A DNA stretch of 64,000 bases from contig JAUIGN010000030.1 in assembly GCA_030430075.1 (NCBI GenBank), positions 33,364 to 97,363 of the forward strand, read 5' to 3'. Shown in pieces: positions 28,885 through 38,100 of this stretch. Numbering within the stretch: position 1 is the stretch's first letter; every line of letters starts with the position of its first letter. The notes beneath the pieces are model-generated. The model searched no databases and was not told where the DNA came from. It saw only the letters and a program-made list of their open reading frames with translations. The DNA is from a bacterium (lineage in GTDB: Bacteria > Planctomycetota > Planctomycetia > Pirellulales > Pirellulaceae). The translations under genes and the position numbers were made by a program.

Positions 28885-31227
28885 TTATGACGTCTGCCGC
28901 GTTCGCATCCGTTCCTGATGGGTCGGCCACCAGGCCTGAAGTTCGGCCAGGCAATGGTCATAGCCGATCAGCTCAGCCTTGGTCACGTCCTTGAAGTTGC
29001 TGATCGAGATGTGATCGACGGGGGGCAGGAGATAGCGGTCGGCAATCTCCTGGTCAATCAGCCGCTGACGACCGAAAACACTGCCCAACTCGCTGGCGCG
29101 GTGCATGATGGCAATGATGTTCGGCAGGGCGACTTTGGGGAGGAACGGGTTGAACTTGCGCCACAAGAGCCACCATCCGGACGGGCTCTGAACGTCGGGC
29201 ATTTCGACCTTCAAGTCCTGCGGCGGTACGACATCAATGGCAATCACGGTGGCTTGATCCAGTCGTTCTCGCATCACATCCATCGGCAGATTGTTCAGCA
29301 GACATCCATCGAAGAGCAGGTTCTCCTGGTGAACTACCGGCGACGAGAGACCCGGCAGGGAACCGCTGGCGCGAACCGACCACCACAGCGGCCCGGCTTC
29401 GTGCACCACGATCTCTGCTTCCGTGAGATTGCTGGAGACGCAAAAGTAGGGAACCCACAGATCCTCGATCTGCGTTTCGCGACCGAACCAGCTCTGCAGC
29501 CGACGATCAAACCGATTGCCGCGCGCGATGGAGACGACCGGTGGCGTGATGTCGTACAGGGCGCCGTGCAACTGCGATTCGATCTGCGCGATCGTGGCGT
29601 TGAATTCATCAGCGTCGTACGCGTAGGCCGCCGAGACCAGGCTGCCCATGCTCACGCCGCCGATCATATCGATCGGAATACCCAGCTCGCGCATGGCACG
29701 GATGCACCCCACGTGGGCGAAGCCCCGCGCGCCGCCGCCGCTGAGCACCAGCCCGACTTCGCGGCCGGCGAGATAGCGGGCCAGTCGCTGGAAGTCGTCA
29801 TGTCGAGTACGGCGGATGTGGAAGTGCCGATTGCGACCGCCGCGGGCAAGCAGGTCATGCGTGAGTTTCAACTCCTGGAGCCAGCGGATCGTCCCTTGGG
29901 GTCGGCGGTTGTCGTCGTGAAGCAGGACCAGCGCTTGGCGCCGTTCCGTATGCTTGGCCTCCTGCCGCTGCACTTCTCGGACGACTTCCGTGATCCCCGG
30001 AGGTGCCGACGCATCCACCACAAACATGATCTCGTCGGCGTTGCTGATACAACGGTTCGTCCAATTGGTGGCCGAGGGGTCCGCCAGCAGCAGAATCACG
30101 GCGTACCGCTTCTCCTGCTCGCTCAACCAGGAACGCAGTCGAAGGTCGTCCGGACGTCGCTCGGGGGCCTGCGAGATCCCCGGGGCGCCAAGCCGCCGAT
30201 CGACCTCGTCGCTGCTCAAGAGGAGGACGGCCGCCGAGTCTTCGGAACGGTCGCCCCCTTCGGTTTGCAAGGCATCGTGGAGTTTCCGCGCGAAGGCGTC
30301 CAGACAAACGTCCTCGCTGGCCGGCGCAAGCAAGACGTTCGAACTAAGCGTCTTGACACGCTGCAAACGGCTGGCCCGCTGGAAACGGGTAATCAACAGT
30401 TGGGTCATGCGCCGCATCAACTCGGGGTACCGCCGGGTCAGTTCCTCGAATTCAGCCCGCGGGCACTCCAGCAGCTCGGAGTCACGCGAGGCGATGATTG
30501 TGGCGGACCGTGGCTGTGCGGTGACGACGCCCATCTCCCCGACCGATTCGCCCTGGGACATTTCCGTGGCCACACGCGTCTGGCCGTGTTTGTCCTTGAC
30601 CTGCACGTGCATGCGGCCGCTGATGATGATGTAGAAGCTGTCCGAGGGTTCTCCCTGATAGCAGAGCAACTCGCCGCGACGCAGGCTGCGCCACGTCAAT
30701 TTCTCCTGCAGATCGCGGAACATCTCGTCATTCAGCTCGCCGAACAGGGTCGGCAGGACGTCCACCATCTGGTCGCGATAGAGGCGGGGGAGGATGGTCT
30801 CGGCGAGTGCATCGACGACATCCTGATCCTGGGCCAGGAATCGGTCGAAGGCGGTCTTGGGAAATTTGACCAGGCCGGTGGGTGCGATCGCCGTGACCGT
30901 GGCGCTGCGGAGGCCTCCCGTCAGAATCTGCATCTCGCCGATCGTTGAGCCGGGGCCGATTGTGGTCAGCACCAGGCGGTCGTTGTCCGGATTGCCGTCC
31001 TGGTCTTCCTGGAGCTTGGAAACCTCCAGCGAGCCGTCGACCACGAAATAAAAGGCGTCGACGACGTCACGTTCTTCAAACAGCGTCTCACCGGTGTCGA
31101 GCGTCACCCAGGAAAGTTCGTCGCGCAGCTCGTCCAGGTAGGCGTGATCGACCCGGCGCAAGAGTGGGTCATTTGCAATCAGCCGGACCAGTTCGTCGGG
31201 AGATGGTGTTGGGTTGGGGGCGGCCAT
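28885..31227 (-). CDS. NTE-like patatin phospholipase with two cyclic-nucleotide-binding domains
   Basis: A 780-residue protein in the neuropathy-target-esterase architecture. Two CNB domains (about 15-135 and 150-270) each keep the phosphate-binding cassette: GEMQILTGGLRSATV and GEMGVVTAQPRSATI. A linker of about 200 residues follows, then the patatin domain: oxyanion loop LSGGGARGFAHVG, nucleophile Ser526 in GGVSMGS and catalytic Asp640 in FDGCLLNN. It probably hydrolyses phospholipid or lysophospholipid esters on the cytoplasmic membrane, under control of a cyclic nucleotide. No transmembrane helix is obvious, unlike many NTE proteins. The ATG at 31227 is preferred, though its ribosome binding site is weak. 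The divergent MDR gene of the polyketide locus starts 205 bp away. Confidence 0.9.
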   Translation of the reverse strand: MAAPNPTPSPDELVRLIANDPLLRRVDHAYLDELRDELSWVTLDTGETLFEERDVVDAFYFVVDGSLEVSKLQEDQDGNPDNDRLVLTTIGPGSTIGEMQILTGGLRSATVTAIAPTGLVKFPKTAFDRFLAQDQDVVDALAETILPRLYRDQMVDVLPTLFGELNDEMFRDLQEKLTWRSLRRGELLCYQGEPSDSFYIIISGRMHVQVKDKHGQTRVATEMSQGESVGEMGVVTAQPRSATIIASRDSELLECPRAEFEELTRRYPELMRRMTQLLITRFQRASRLQRVKTLSSNVLLAPASEDVCLDAFARKLHDALQTEGGDRSEDSAAVLLLSSDEVDRRLGAPGISQAPERRPDDLRLRSWLSEQEKRYAVILLLADPSATNWTNRCISNADEIMFVVDASAPPGITEVVREVQRQEAKHTERRQALVLLHDDNRRPQGTIRWLQELKLTHDLLARGGRNRHFHIRRTRHDDFQRLARYLAGREVGLVLSGGGARGFAHVGCIRAMRELGIPIDMIGGVSMGSLVSAAYAYDADEFNATIAQIESQLHGALYDITPPVVSIARGNRFDRRLQSWFGRETQIEDLWVPYFCVSSNLTEAEIVVHEAGPLWWSVRASGSLPGLSSPVVHQENLLFDGCLLNNLPMDVMRERLDQATVIAIDVVPPQDLKVEMPDVQSPSGWWLLWRKFNPFLPKVALPNIIAIMHRASELGSVFGRQRLIDQEIADRYLLPPVDHISISNFKDVTKAELIGYDHCLAELQAWWPTHQERMRTRQTS

Positions 31228-31432
31228 GTGGTGGTTCTGGTATGTGGTGTCAGGGTGCCCGTTGCGAGCGTCAGTGGTGGCACGACGCACGACGGACTAT
31301 CATTCATACAGCAAAGATAGAACCAGCGAAATGGAAACGCGGATTGCCGCGCGCTTGTCGAGTGGCGAGTTCGTCCGGGGATTGTGCCGTCTGGGAGACG
31401 CGGTTGCGGTCAGCAGGAATGTCGGAGTTGTG

Positions 31433-32557
31433 ATGGAGTCGATCTCGACTGATGCCTGGGTGCTGCCGTCGGCGGCACGCCAACCCAGCCGAGCGGAATT
31501 GGTGCGCGAGCGATTCTCGTTCGCGCCGCTCGCTGCCGACGAAGTCCTGGTCGCGCCCCTTTTTGGTTGTCTGGAAGGGAACATGCTGCATGCTCTGCAG
31601 CGGGACCCGATCGACATCTGCCAGGTCCGTCGGGAAGACGCCGTGGTGCTCGGCAACGCCGGTGTTGTCGCCGTTCAACGCACCGGAAGCAACGTGACCC
31701 GATTCAGCGAAGGTGATGTTTGCCTTCTCTTTGCGAATGGAGTTCCGGATGATGCCGGCTATCCGATCAAGATCATGGGCTACGATGCGCCCGGCACGAT
31801 GGGGGTCTTAGCCAAGTCGATGAAACTGCAGGAGCGGCAACTGATCCGCATCCCGCCGGCCTCACCCTATTCGCTGGAACAGTGGGCGGCGTTCTCCCTT
31901 CGCTACGTCTCCGCCTGGGCGAATTGGCGCGTCGCTTACGCTTGCTGGAAGTCGCAACGGGCGGAGACACCGCCCGCCGAAACGATTGTTTGCGCCTGGG
32001 GGGGCGGGGTGAGTTTCGCGCAGGTTGCCTTGGCCCAACGGATCGGTTGCCGCGTCATGATGATCGCTTCCGGCCGGGAGCGGCTGCAACTGCTGGAACG
32101 CAGCGGGATCGAGGCGATCGAACGGGGCGACCCCGACGACGCCGCGTTCGAGGAACATATGTTGGCCGAGCTGACGCGGCGCACCGCAGGCCGGGGGGTC
32201 TCGATTTTTATCGACAACATCGGCAGTCCCGTACAGCAAATTACATTGAAGGCGCTCGCCCGCGAGGGGGTCATGACGACGTGCGGGTGGAAGCGGGGGA
32301 TGCGCGCTCACATTGCCCGGGCCATCGAGTGTTTGAGTCGGCACATTCATGTGCACACGCATTTCGCCAACATGCAGGAAGCACTGGATGCCGTCGAGTT
32401 TGCTGAGCAGCAGGGATGGATGCCGCCGCAGCCGGAACGGATCTGGACGTGGGAACAGATTCCCCAGATGTTCAGTGACTATGCTCAAGGCAAGATCAGG
32501 ACCTATTTTCCCGTGTTTTCCGTCAATTCGCCGGCGCAAATCGGGCTGCTACGATGA
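31433..32557 (+). CDS. Zinc-independent medium-chain dehydrogenase/reductase (MDR), first gene of the KAS III operon
   Basis: A 374-residue MDR protein related to enoyl/quinone reductases. The N-terminal GroES-like part has FGCLEGNMLHAL where alcohol dehydrogenases carry the catalytic Cys, and LGNAGVVAV where they carry GHE, so the catalytic zinc site is absent. The nucleotide fold is CAWGGGVSFAQVALAQRIG, with basic residues after the second strand (ASGRERL) that favour NADPH. A likely role is reduction of a double bond or carbonyl on an acyl-ACP or its product. The ATG at 31433 is chosen because GGAG lies 6 nt upstream. Its stop overlaps the next start (ATGA), so it is translationally coupled to the KAS III. 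Confidence 0.82.
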   Translation: MESISTDAWVLPSAARQPSRAELVRERFSFAPLAADEVLVAPLFGCLEGNMLHALQRDPIDICQVRREDAVVLGNAGVVAVQRTGSNVTRFSEGDVCLLFANGVPDDAGYPIKIMGYDAPGTMGVLAKSMKLQERQLIRIPPASPYSLEQWAAFSLRYVSAWANWRVAYACWKSQRAETPPAETIVCAWGGGVSFAQVALAQRIGCRVMMIASGRERLQLLERSGIEAIERGDPDDAAFEEHMLAELTRRTAGRGVSIFIDNIGSPVQQITLKALAREGVMTTCGWKRGMRAHIARAIECLSRHIHVHTHFANMQEALDAVEFAEQQGWMPPQPERIWTWEQIPQMFSDYAQGKIRTYFPVFSVNSPAQIGLLR

Positions 32558-33495
32558 CCAACCTTGCTGACCCGGTGCGTTTGCGAGCGATCGGATGCCA
32601 CCTGCCCGCAACGCGTGCATCAAACTACGACAAGGCGGCCCAGGTCGGGTTCGATCGGGAGTTTCTGGAAGAGAAGTTGGGGGTCGTGTCACGTTCCGTT
32701 ATGGAACCCGGCGAGACGACCAGTGATCTCGCCGTGCGCGCGTTCGCGGCATTGGTGGAACAGACCGGGTTGCCCACCGATGCAGTGCAGCTGCTGGCCG
32801 TCGTGACCCAACATCCGGACTTTAACGTCCCCCACACGGCAGCCCTGGTTCACAACCGTCTGGGGCTTGCAAAGCACTGTATGACGTTCGACATTTCGCA
32901 GGGATGCGCCGGCTACACGCACGGGGTCAGCATTGTCAGCGGCGCGATGGATGTGGCCAAGTTGGAACATGCTGTCCTGATCACCAGCGATCCTTACTCG
33001 GACAAAGTTGCCGACGATGACCGGGACGTCTCGCTCCTGTTTGGCGACGCCGCCACGGCGACCTACTTTGGCCGCAGCGGTCCCGGCTACCGGTTGATCG
33101 ACTCGAATTTCGGTACGCTGCCCGACAGCTATCAATGTCTCATGTTTCGGGATCGGTTGGAGATGGATGGAGCAGCGGTCTTCAAACATGCCGTCAAGGA
33201 GGCCCCGCCCAGCATGCAGGCGTTGCTCGAACGCAATCACTTGGCGGCCGATCAGATCGACCTGTTTCTACTCCACCAGGGGTCGAAATACCTGGTCGAA
33301 TATGTCAGCAGGAAGATGCGCGTGCCGCCGGACAAGGCGCCCTTCGAGGCGCGGCGGTACGGCAATACGGTATCCTCGTCGATTCCGCTTATGTTACAAA
33401 AGCACCTGGAAACGACCACCCTGGAGCGGATCGTGCTCAGCGGATTCGGGGTCGGCTTCAGTTGGGGCAACAATCTCCTGCAACGCGTGAGGTGA
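32554..33495 (+). CDS. Beta-ketoacyl-ACP synthase III (FabH/DarB-like)
   Basis: A 313-residue KAS III with an intact Cys-His-Asn triad: Cys118 in DISQGCAGYTHG, His241 in LFLLHQGS and Asn271 in RRYGNTVSSSIP. It condenses an acyl-CoA or acyl starter with an ACP-bound extender. In secondary metabolism such enzymes prime polyketides or join two chains. Context argues against the housekeeping FabH: it is flanked by a zinc-less MDR, its own ACP and a lipocalin-like gene, and faces a polyketide synthase operon. It overlaps the MDR stop by 4 nt and is followed 3 nt later by the ACP start. Chain-length preference cannot be read from sequence. Confidence 0.9.
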   Translation: MTNLADPVRLRAIGCHLPATRASNYDKAAQVGFDREFLEEKLGVVSRSVMEPGETTSDLAVRAFAALVEQTGLPTDAVQLLAVVTQHPDFNVPHTAALVHNRLGLAKHCMTFDISQGCAGYTHGVSIVSGAMDVAKLEHAVLITSDPYSDKVADDDRDVSLLFGDAATATYFGRSGPGYRLIDSNFGTLPDSYQCLMFRDRLEMDGAAVFKHAVKEAPPSMQALLERNHLAADQIDLFLLHQGSKYLVEYVSRKMRVPPDKAPFEARRYGNTVSSSIPLMLQKHLETTTLERIVLSGFGVGFSWGNNLLQRVR

Positions 33496-33498
33496 CGA

Positions 33499-33732
33499 AT
33501 GGCCACGGTCGAGGAAATTGTGCAACTGATGAAAGATGCCGGAATCGCTCGCGGCAAAGCCGATGCCTTGACGCCGGACTGCCCGCTCGAGGCACAAGGA
33601 TTGGACTCGTACGATCGCATGTCGCTGGTCACCGAACTGGAAGAAACGTACGGTATCGAACTGCCGAACTCGGTGGCCAATCAACTCAAGACACTGAATG
33701 ATATCGTGGCACATCTGAACGCGTCCGGCTGA
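33499..33732 (+). CDS. Stand-alone acyl carrier protein
   Basis: A 77-residue acidic ACP. The 4'-phosphopantetheine attachment site is Ser37 in GLDSYDRM, preceded by PDCPLEAQ and followed by helix II (SLVTELEETYGIELP). It carries acyl intermediates as thioesters in the cytoplasm, and would be activated by the Sfp-type transferase at 40298-41110. It starts 3 nt after the KAS III stop and is probably that enzyme's dedicated partner. The distinct Tyr after the modified Ser (DSY rather than DSL) marks it as non-housekeeping, though this is a weak sign. Confidence 0.9.
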   Translation: MATVEEIVQLMKDAGIARGKADALTPDCPLEAQGLDSYDRMSLVTELEETYGIELPNSVANQLKTLNDIVAHLNASG

Positions 33733-33762
33733 TTCGAAAACTAACCCGCAGGTAGACAAAGC

Positions 33763-34200
33763 ATGACAACCGTTCCGTTCGCCGGTACCTGGTCGCTTGT
33801 GCGCTCCGAGATGCAGGTCACTGGTGGCGAGGCCTGCTATCCCCTGGGTGAAAATTGCCAGGGAAGGCTGATGGTCGACGCACAAGGGAACTTCGCCGTT
33901 CAATTGATGCGGCCGGAACGCCCCAGGTTTGCCAGCGACGACATCCTGCGGGGCACCGACGAAGAATTGCGGGACGCTTATCAGGGTTACGTCGCCTTCT
34001 GGTCCAAGCTGACGATCGATCCGGCGCTGAACGTCATCACCTACCAGGTCGAAGGAAGTCTGTTCCCTAACTGGGTCGGTCACGAGAACTTGCGATACTT
34101 CGAGCTGAACGGAGATTGCCTCACGCTGAAGACGCCCCCGTTTCTAATGGCAGAACGGGAGGTTACCGGCGTCTTGATTTGGCAACGCTTGAGATCGTAG
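33763..34200 (+). CDS. Lipocalin-like domain protein (Lipocalin_5 type)
   Basis: A 145-residue beta-rich protein beginning FAGTWSLVRSE, the typical GxW start of lipocalin-like domains. It includes YQGYVAFWSKLTIDP and VEGSLFPNWVGHENLRYFE, characteristic of the small lipocalin-like family found in polyketide clusters and as tailing genes. There is no signal peptide, so it probably acts in the cytoplasm, binding or cyclising a hydrophobic intermediate. It is 30 bp after the ACP gene with a CAGGTAG run upstream, and ends the plus-strand operon. The convergent spacer with repeats follows. Confidence 0.8.
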   Translation: MTTVPFAGTWSLVRSEMQVTGGEACYPLGENCQGRLMVDAQGNFAVQLMRPERPRFASDDILRGTDEELRDAYQGYVAFWSKLTIDPALNVITYQVEGSLFPNWVGHENLRYFELNGDCLTLKTPPFLMAEREVTGVLIWQRLRS

Positions 34201-34294
34201 CGGGTTGCTGGGCAGGCGGTGGCGCGTTCCGAATTAGCGAGCGATGGCGGCGTTGCCGGTGGCTTTGTGGGGATCGCTCGATGTCGGATGGATT

Positions 34295-34462
34295 GGAGAC
34301 CTTCGGTCGACGGTTTCGGCGGGGTCAGAGACCCGCGCCGAGCAGCGGTTAGAGACCCGCGCCGAGCAGTGGTTGGCGGTCTGCGCCGAGCAGCGGTTAG
34401 AGACCCGTGCCGAGCAGTGGTTGGAGACCCGCACCGAGCAGTGGTTGGCGGTCTGCACCGAG
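34295..34462 (-). repeat. Dispersed intergenic core, inverted copy C, with 24-bp tandem array
   Basis: 34295-34344 is the reverse complement of the core at 3409-3459 with about two changes, one in the hairpin loop (GGGTC-AGA-GACCC here). It is followed by units starting at 34335, 34359, 34383, 34407, 34431 and 34455 with a 24-bp period (GCGCCGAGCAGCGGTTAG type). The array fills the spacer between the two convergent operons of the polyketide locus and stops before the flavodoxin stop codon. Confidence 0.88.
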
Positions 34463-34480
34463 CTGTTGCGTTGGTGTTTG

Positions 34481-35113
34481 TCACAGGTTCTCGGCCAGCT
34501 TCGCCGCAAAGGCTTCCGCTCGCGCGATCCCCTCGTCTGCCACGCCGAACTTGTGGATCTTGACTCCGCAGTAGCGCTCCAGGTCGGCATCATGGTTCAT
34601 GTAACTGACGAAGGATAGCGCCGACTGAATTTCGCCACCGGCAAAACAGAATGCGGCTCCGCCGACAAAACGGCCGCCCTGTTTGGTCGCCAACCGCCGC
34701 ACCTGCCGGGCATTATTCCACCAGGCTTTGCGACAGACCGCGAAGACGGCGAACCGTTTGCCGTCGAGCAGTTGATGTGCCGCTGGGGACTTGAGGAACG
34801 AAACGATCGGCATGGCGGGATTCAACCACCAGGTGGGAGAACCGAGACAGACCAGGTCGTAGTCCCCAGCCAGTGTCTCCTGGCAGACGCGAACTCGACC
34901 GGTCTTGCCGACAAGCTGGGGCCAGAGCCAGCGGGCGAGCTGCCGTCCGACCGGACGAAACGGCAATTCGATGCGATAGCGATCATCGACAAATTCGATG
35001 GCCCGCATGGCAACATCGCAGCCCTGCCGCTCGAAGGACGTCGCCATCGCTTCCGCCACGCGCCGTGTCTGCGCGGTAAAGGAGTAGTAGAGAATAAGCA
35101 CGCGAGGCTTCAT
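34481..35113 (-). CDS. Flavodoxin-fold protein, last gene of the PKS operon
   Basis: A 210-residue flavodoxin-like protein. The FMN phosphate loop is YYSFTAQTRRVAEAM, and the second flavin segment is CLGSPTWWLNPAMPIVSFL. It could reduce a quinone or polyketide product, or supply electrons to a tailoring enzyme. Flavodoxin-fold proteins are also annotated as dialkylresorcinol-condensing DarA beside a KAS III DarB. That is a possible parallel here but is recalled from memory and unproven. Its ATG overlaps the PKS stop (ATGA, 35110-35113), so the two are coupled. The GTG/ATG-less extension to 35191 is inside the PKS gene. Confidence 0.8.
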   Translation of the reverse strand: MKPRVLILYYSFTAQTRRVAEAMATSFERQGCDVAMRAIEFVDDRYRIELPFRPVGRQLARWLWPQLVGKTGRVRVCQETLAGDYDLVCLGSPTWWLNPAMPIVSFLKSPAAHQLLDGKRFAVFAVCRKAWWNNARQVRRLATKQGGRFVGGAAFCFAGGEIQSALSFVSYMNHDADLERYCGVKIHKFGVADEGIARAEAFAAKLAENL

Positions 35114-38100
35114 GGTGACTCGTCTTCGTCGCGGCGGACTGTCGCCGGGGATTGGGTTTGTTGGATCGATGCTTCGGCGCGGGAGAGGCAATCACGCAGT
35201 TCGTCCACCACGACGCTCGCCCCCCGGCCCCTCAGAAGTCCATAATGCGTTCCTGGAATCCAATGCACCTCCGTTCCCTCGCTGGCGATCCGCCGCCAGA
35301 ACCAGCCCATCGGTCGCAAACTGACCAGTGAGCTCTGGGAAAGCCGCGAGCGGAAATGGGTGATGCGGCCGGGATACGGCGCGACGTGATGTTCGCGAAT
35401 CACCGCGCTGTGGGTACGTAGTCCCTCATCGAGCACGGTATGAAACAGGCGGCGAGCGAATCGGGAGCGAAATCGCCGGGCGACGCTGGTCAACCGTGTG
35501 GCCACCGAAATATGGTAATTGACCTGGTAGAACCAATCCAACCAGAACGGCACATGCGAGGGCGGGTCGAAGATCACGAGCAAGCCGATTTCGTTGCCCA
35601 GCCGAATCAGCTCGCGCGCCAGTTCGACGACGATAATGCCGCCCGCCGAGTAGCCGCTCAGCAGGTACGGACCCGTGGGTTGTACGCGTTTGATCTGGTC
35701 GATGTAGGCGGAAACGAGGCGGTGGACGGACATCTGGCGAAACGTCTTGACCTGCTTCGCACTGGCCGGCTGCAGCCCCAAGACCGGCTGATTCATGCCC
35801 ATCGCGTGGGCGATGTCCTGAAACGCGAACAGGTCGCCATAGCCGGCCGGTACGAAGAAGAGCGGCGGCTTGCTTCCATTCGGCTGCAGCGGCACCAGGT
35901 GCGCTCGAGGCGTCTCCGGTTCAAGCCCCGGCACGGCGCCGTCGGAAGTGGATGTTGACCTGCCATGATGTGCTCGATCGTCGTGGATGTATTCGGCGAT
36001 CTCTTGCGCCGAGCGTCTTAGTTGCAACGTGTTCAGCGGCAGGTCGCGTCCCAACGATTGACTCAGTTGCGCCCGCAACTCCGTGGCCATCAACGAATCC
36101 AGCCCGAGTTCGGAGAGCGGCTGGTGGGCGTCGATCCGGTCCGGATCGATTCGCATCACCCGTGCCGCGTGTTGCTTCACTAATGCTGCCAGTCCCGCCG
36201 CGTTGATCGGGCCGTCTTCGTCGGATTGGCCGTCTGGCGGTTGATCCACCTGCAGGGACGCGGCTGCCGTGCCCCGGCCCGTGGTCAAGTCACGAGCCTG
36301 GTCTCGGGATTCGTCGGGACGGACAGTTGCCGGCGAGCGGTCGTTTGGCGGCAGGTCCTGAGCCGTTCGCGGGTCCGTGCAGCGGGTCGCGCTCCGCGCC
36401 AGCAACAGCGTATTGCTGGAATGGTCGCACAGCTCTGCATCGTGCAGGGGCACGACGTCAGCGAATCCTGTTTGCTTCAGGAGATCGCACCACGCATGCC
36501 TGGGTAAGAGCGGGTAGTCGGGCCGCAGATCGGTGTCTTTGAACGCCCACCAACCGTCGATCAGGGTGAACACGGCGTCACCCCAAAGCGGCGGATTGGC
36601 GCCCTCCAGCAGCAGCAGCCATCCGTGAGGCTTAATGAGCTGTTGCACGTGCGCCAGCGTCTCGCGCAACGAAGGTGTCGCATGCAACGCGTTGGCGGCC
36701 ACGACCAAGTCGAATTGGTTCAGGCGAAACCCCTGGGCTGCGGGCGGGCGACTGATATCCAGCAGCTCGGTTCGCAGACCGCCAAACGTCCCGAAGCGGG
36801 CTTCCGCCGCGCTCAAGAAATGACGCGAGACGTCCGTAAAGACGTACTCGGTGTCCGCGGCCGGCAATTGCGGTAGTAAGTGCGACGTGAGTCCGCCCGT
36901 CCCCGCACCGACCTCCAAAACGCGCAAGCGATCCCCGGGAGCCAGCCGAGCTGCCGCTTTGCACACCACGGTCGCGGCCAACCTGTTGTAGCCGGCCAGC
37001 AACCGGGCATCACGGTAGAACTCGAGGGCCGCACCGGTCTCCCCGGCGGGAAAAAGGACCGACAACGGGTCGACCTGGTCCTGCCAGATCGCAGCCATCG
37101 CCGGCCCGGCCCGGGCCAGCAAGTCGCACTCGGGGTAAGCCGCCTCACCGCGAAGTTGGTCGAGCAACACCGCAGGATCATGGTCCGGCCGATCCCGCAT
37201 CACACGATACACCCTGCCCTGCTGATCCAGCCATCCGCGTTCCCTCAGACGCGCCAGAACGCGGTGCAGTTTGGGGCGATGACGGGCCGCGATCCGGGCG
37301 TCCAGAGTCTCCAGTGAGAAGTCGGACCCAACTTGCCATCGCAGGCCAAGTTCAGCCAAAGCGGCCAGCACGAAGTGGATGGCGATTTCATCCATTCTCG
37401 GTGTCAACACACGGGATTCGTCCTCCAGGCCGGTCTGCAAATGATCCACCTCGTTTGCGACCTCGCGGGGCGCCGGCAAACGTGACACGTCAATTTCGTC
37501 GACGGTGCCCACTTCCGTTGGATGGTGTTCACACGGGAGCGATTCCCGCTGAAAGGCGTAAGTGGGCAGGGAGACTCGAGCAACGCTAGGGTCGCGATAG
37601 AAGCCCCGCCAATCGACGTGGCCTCCATCCACATACAGAGTTGCCAGGCTGAAGAGCATGGTTTCCCAGTCGTTGCGATCCTCCGCCAGCGACGGCAACC
37701 ACCGCGCACGTGGCCGGCAACCTTTCACACAGCTCATCCCCATCGCCAACAGGTTGGGATTCGGTCCGATTTCGAGGAACGTTCGGTGGCCGTTCGCCGC
37801 CAGGGTCCGCATGCCGTCCAGGAAACGGACGGGTGAACGAAGTTGCTGCACCCAGTAATCCGCCGAGGCGACTTCCTCTGTGACCAAGTCTCCGGTCAAG
37901 TTCGAGATCATCTTGATCCGTGGAGGCGTGTATTCGATTTCTTCCGCGATCGCGCGGAACCGGGACAGCATGGGGTCAACCAGCTCGCAATGCCCGGCGT
38001 GTGACGTTTTCAGTACTTGGGTGTCGATACCCTGGCGAGCGAGATGGGCGACGACCGCCAGAATCGCGTGCCGCGGACCGGAAATGACGACCGTCTCCGG

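Noticed and set aside
28918..30948. A 676-codon open frame on the plus strand opposite the patatin gene
   Set aside because: The minus strand encodes a full NTE-like protein with intact motifs. The plus frame is open only because of codon-position G+C bias and has no family features.
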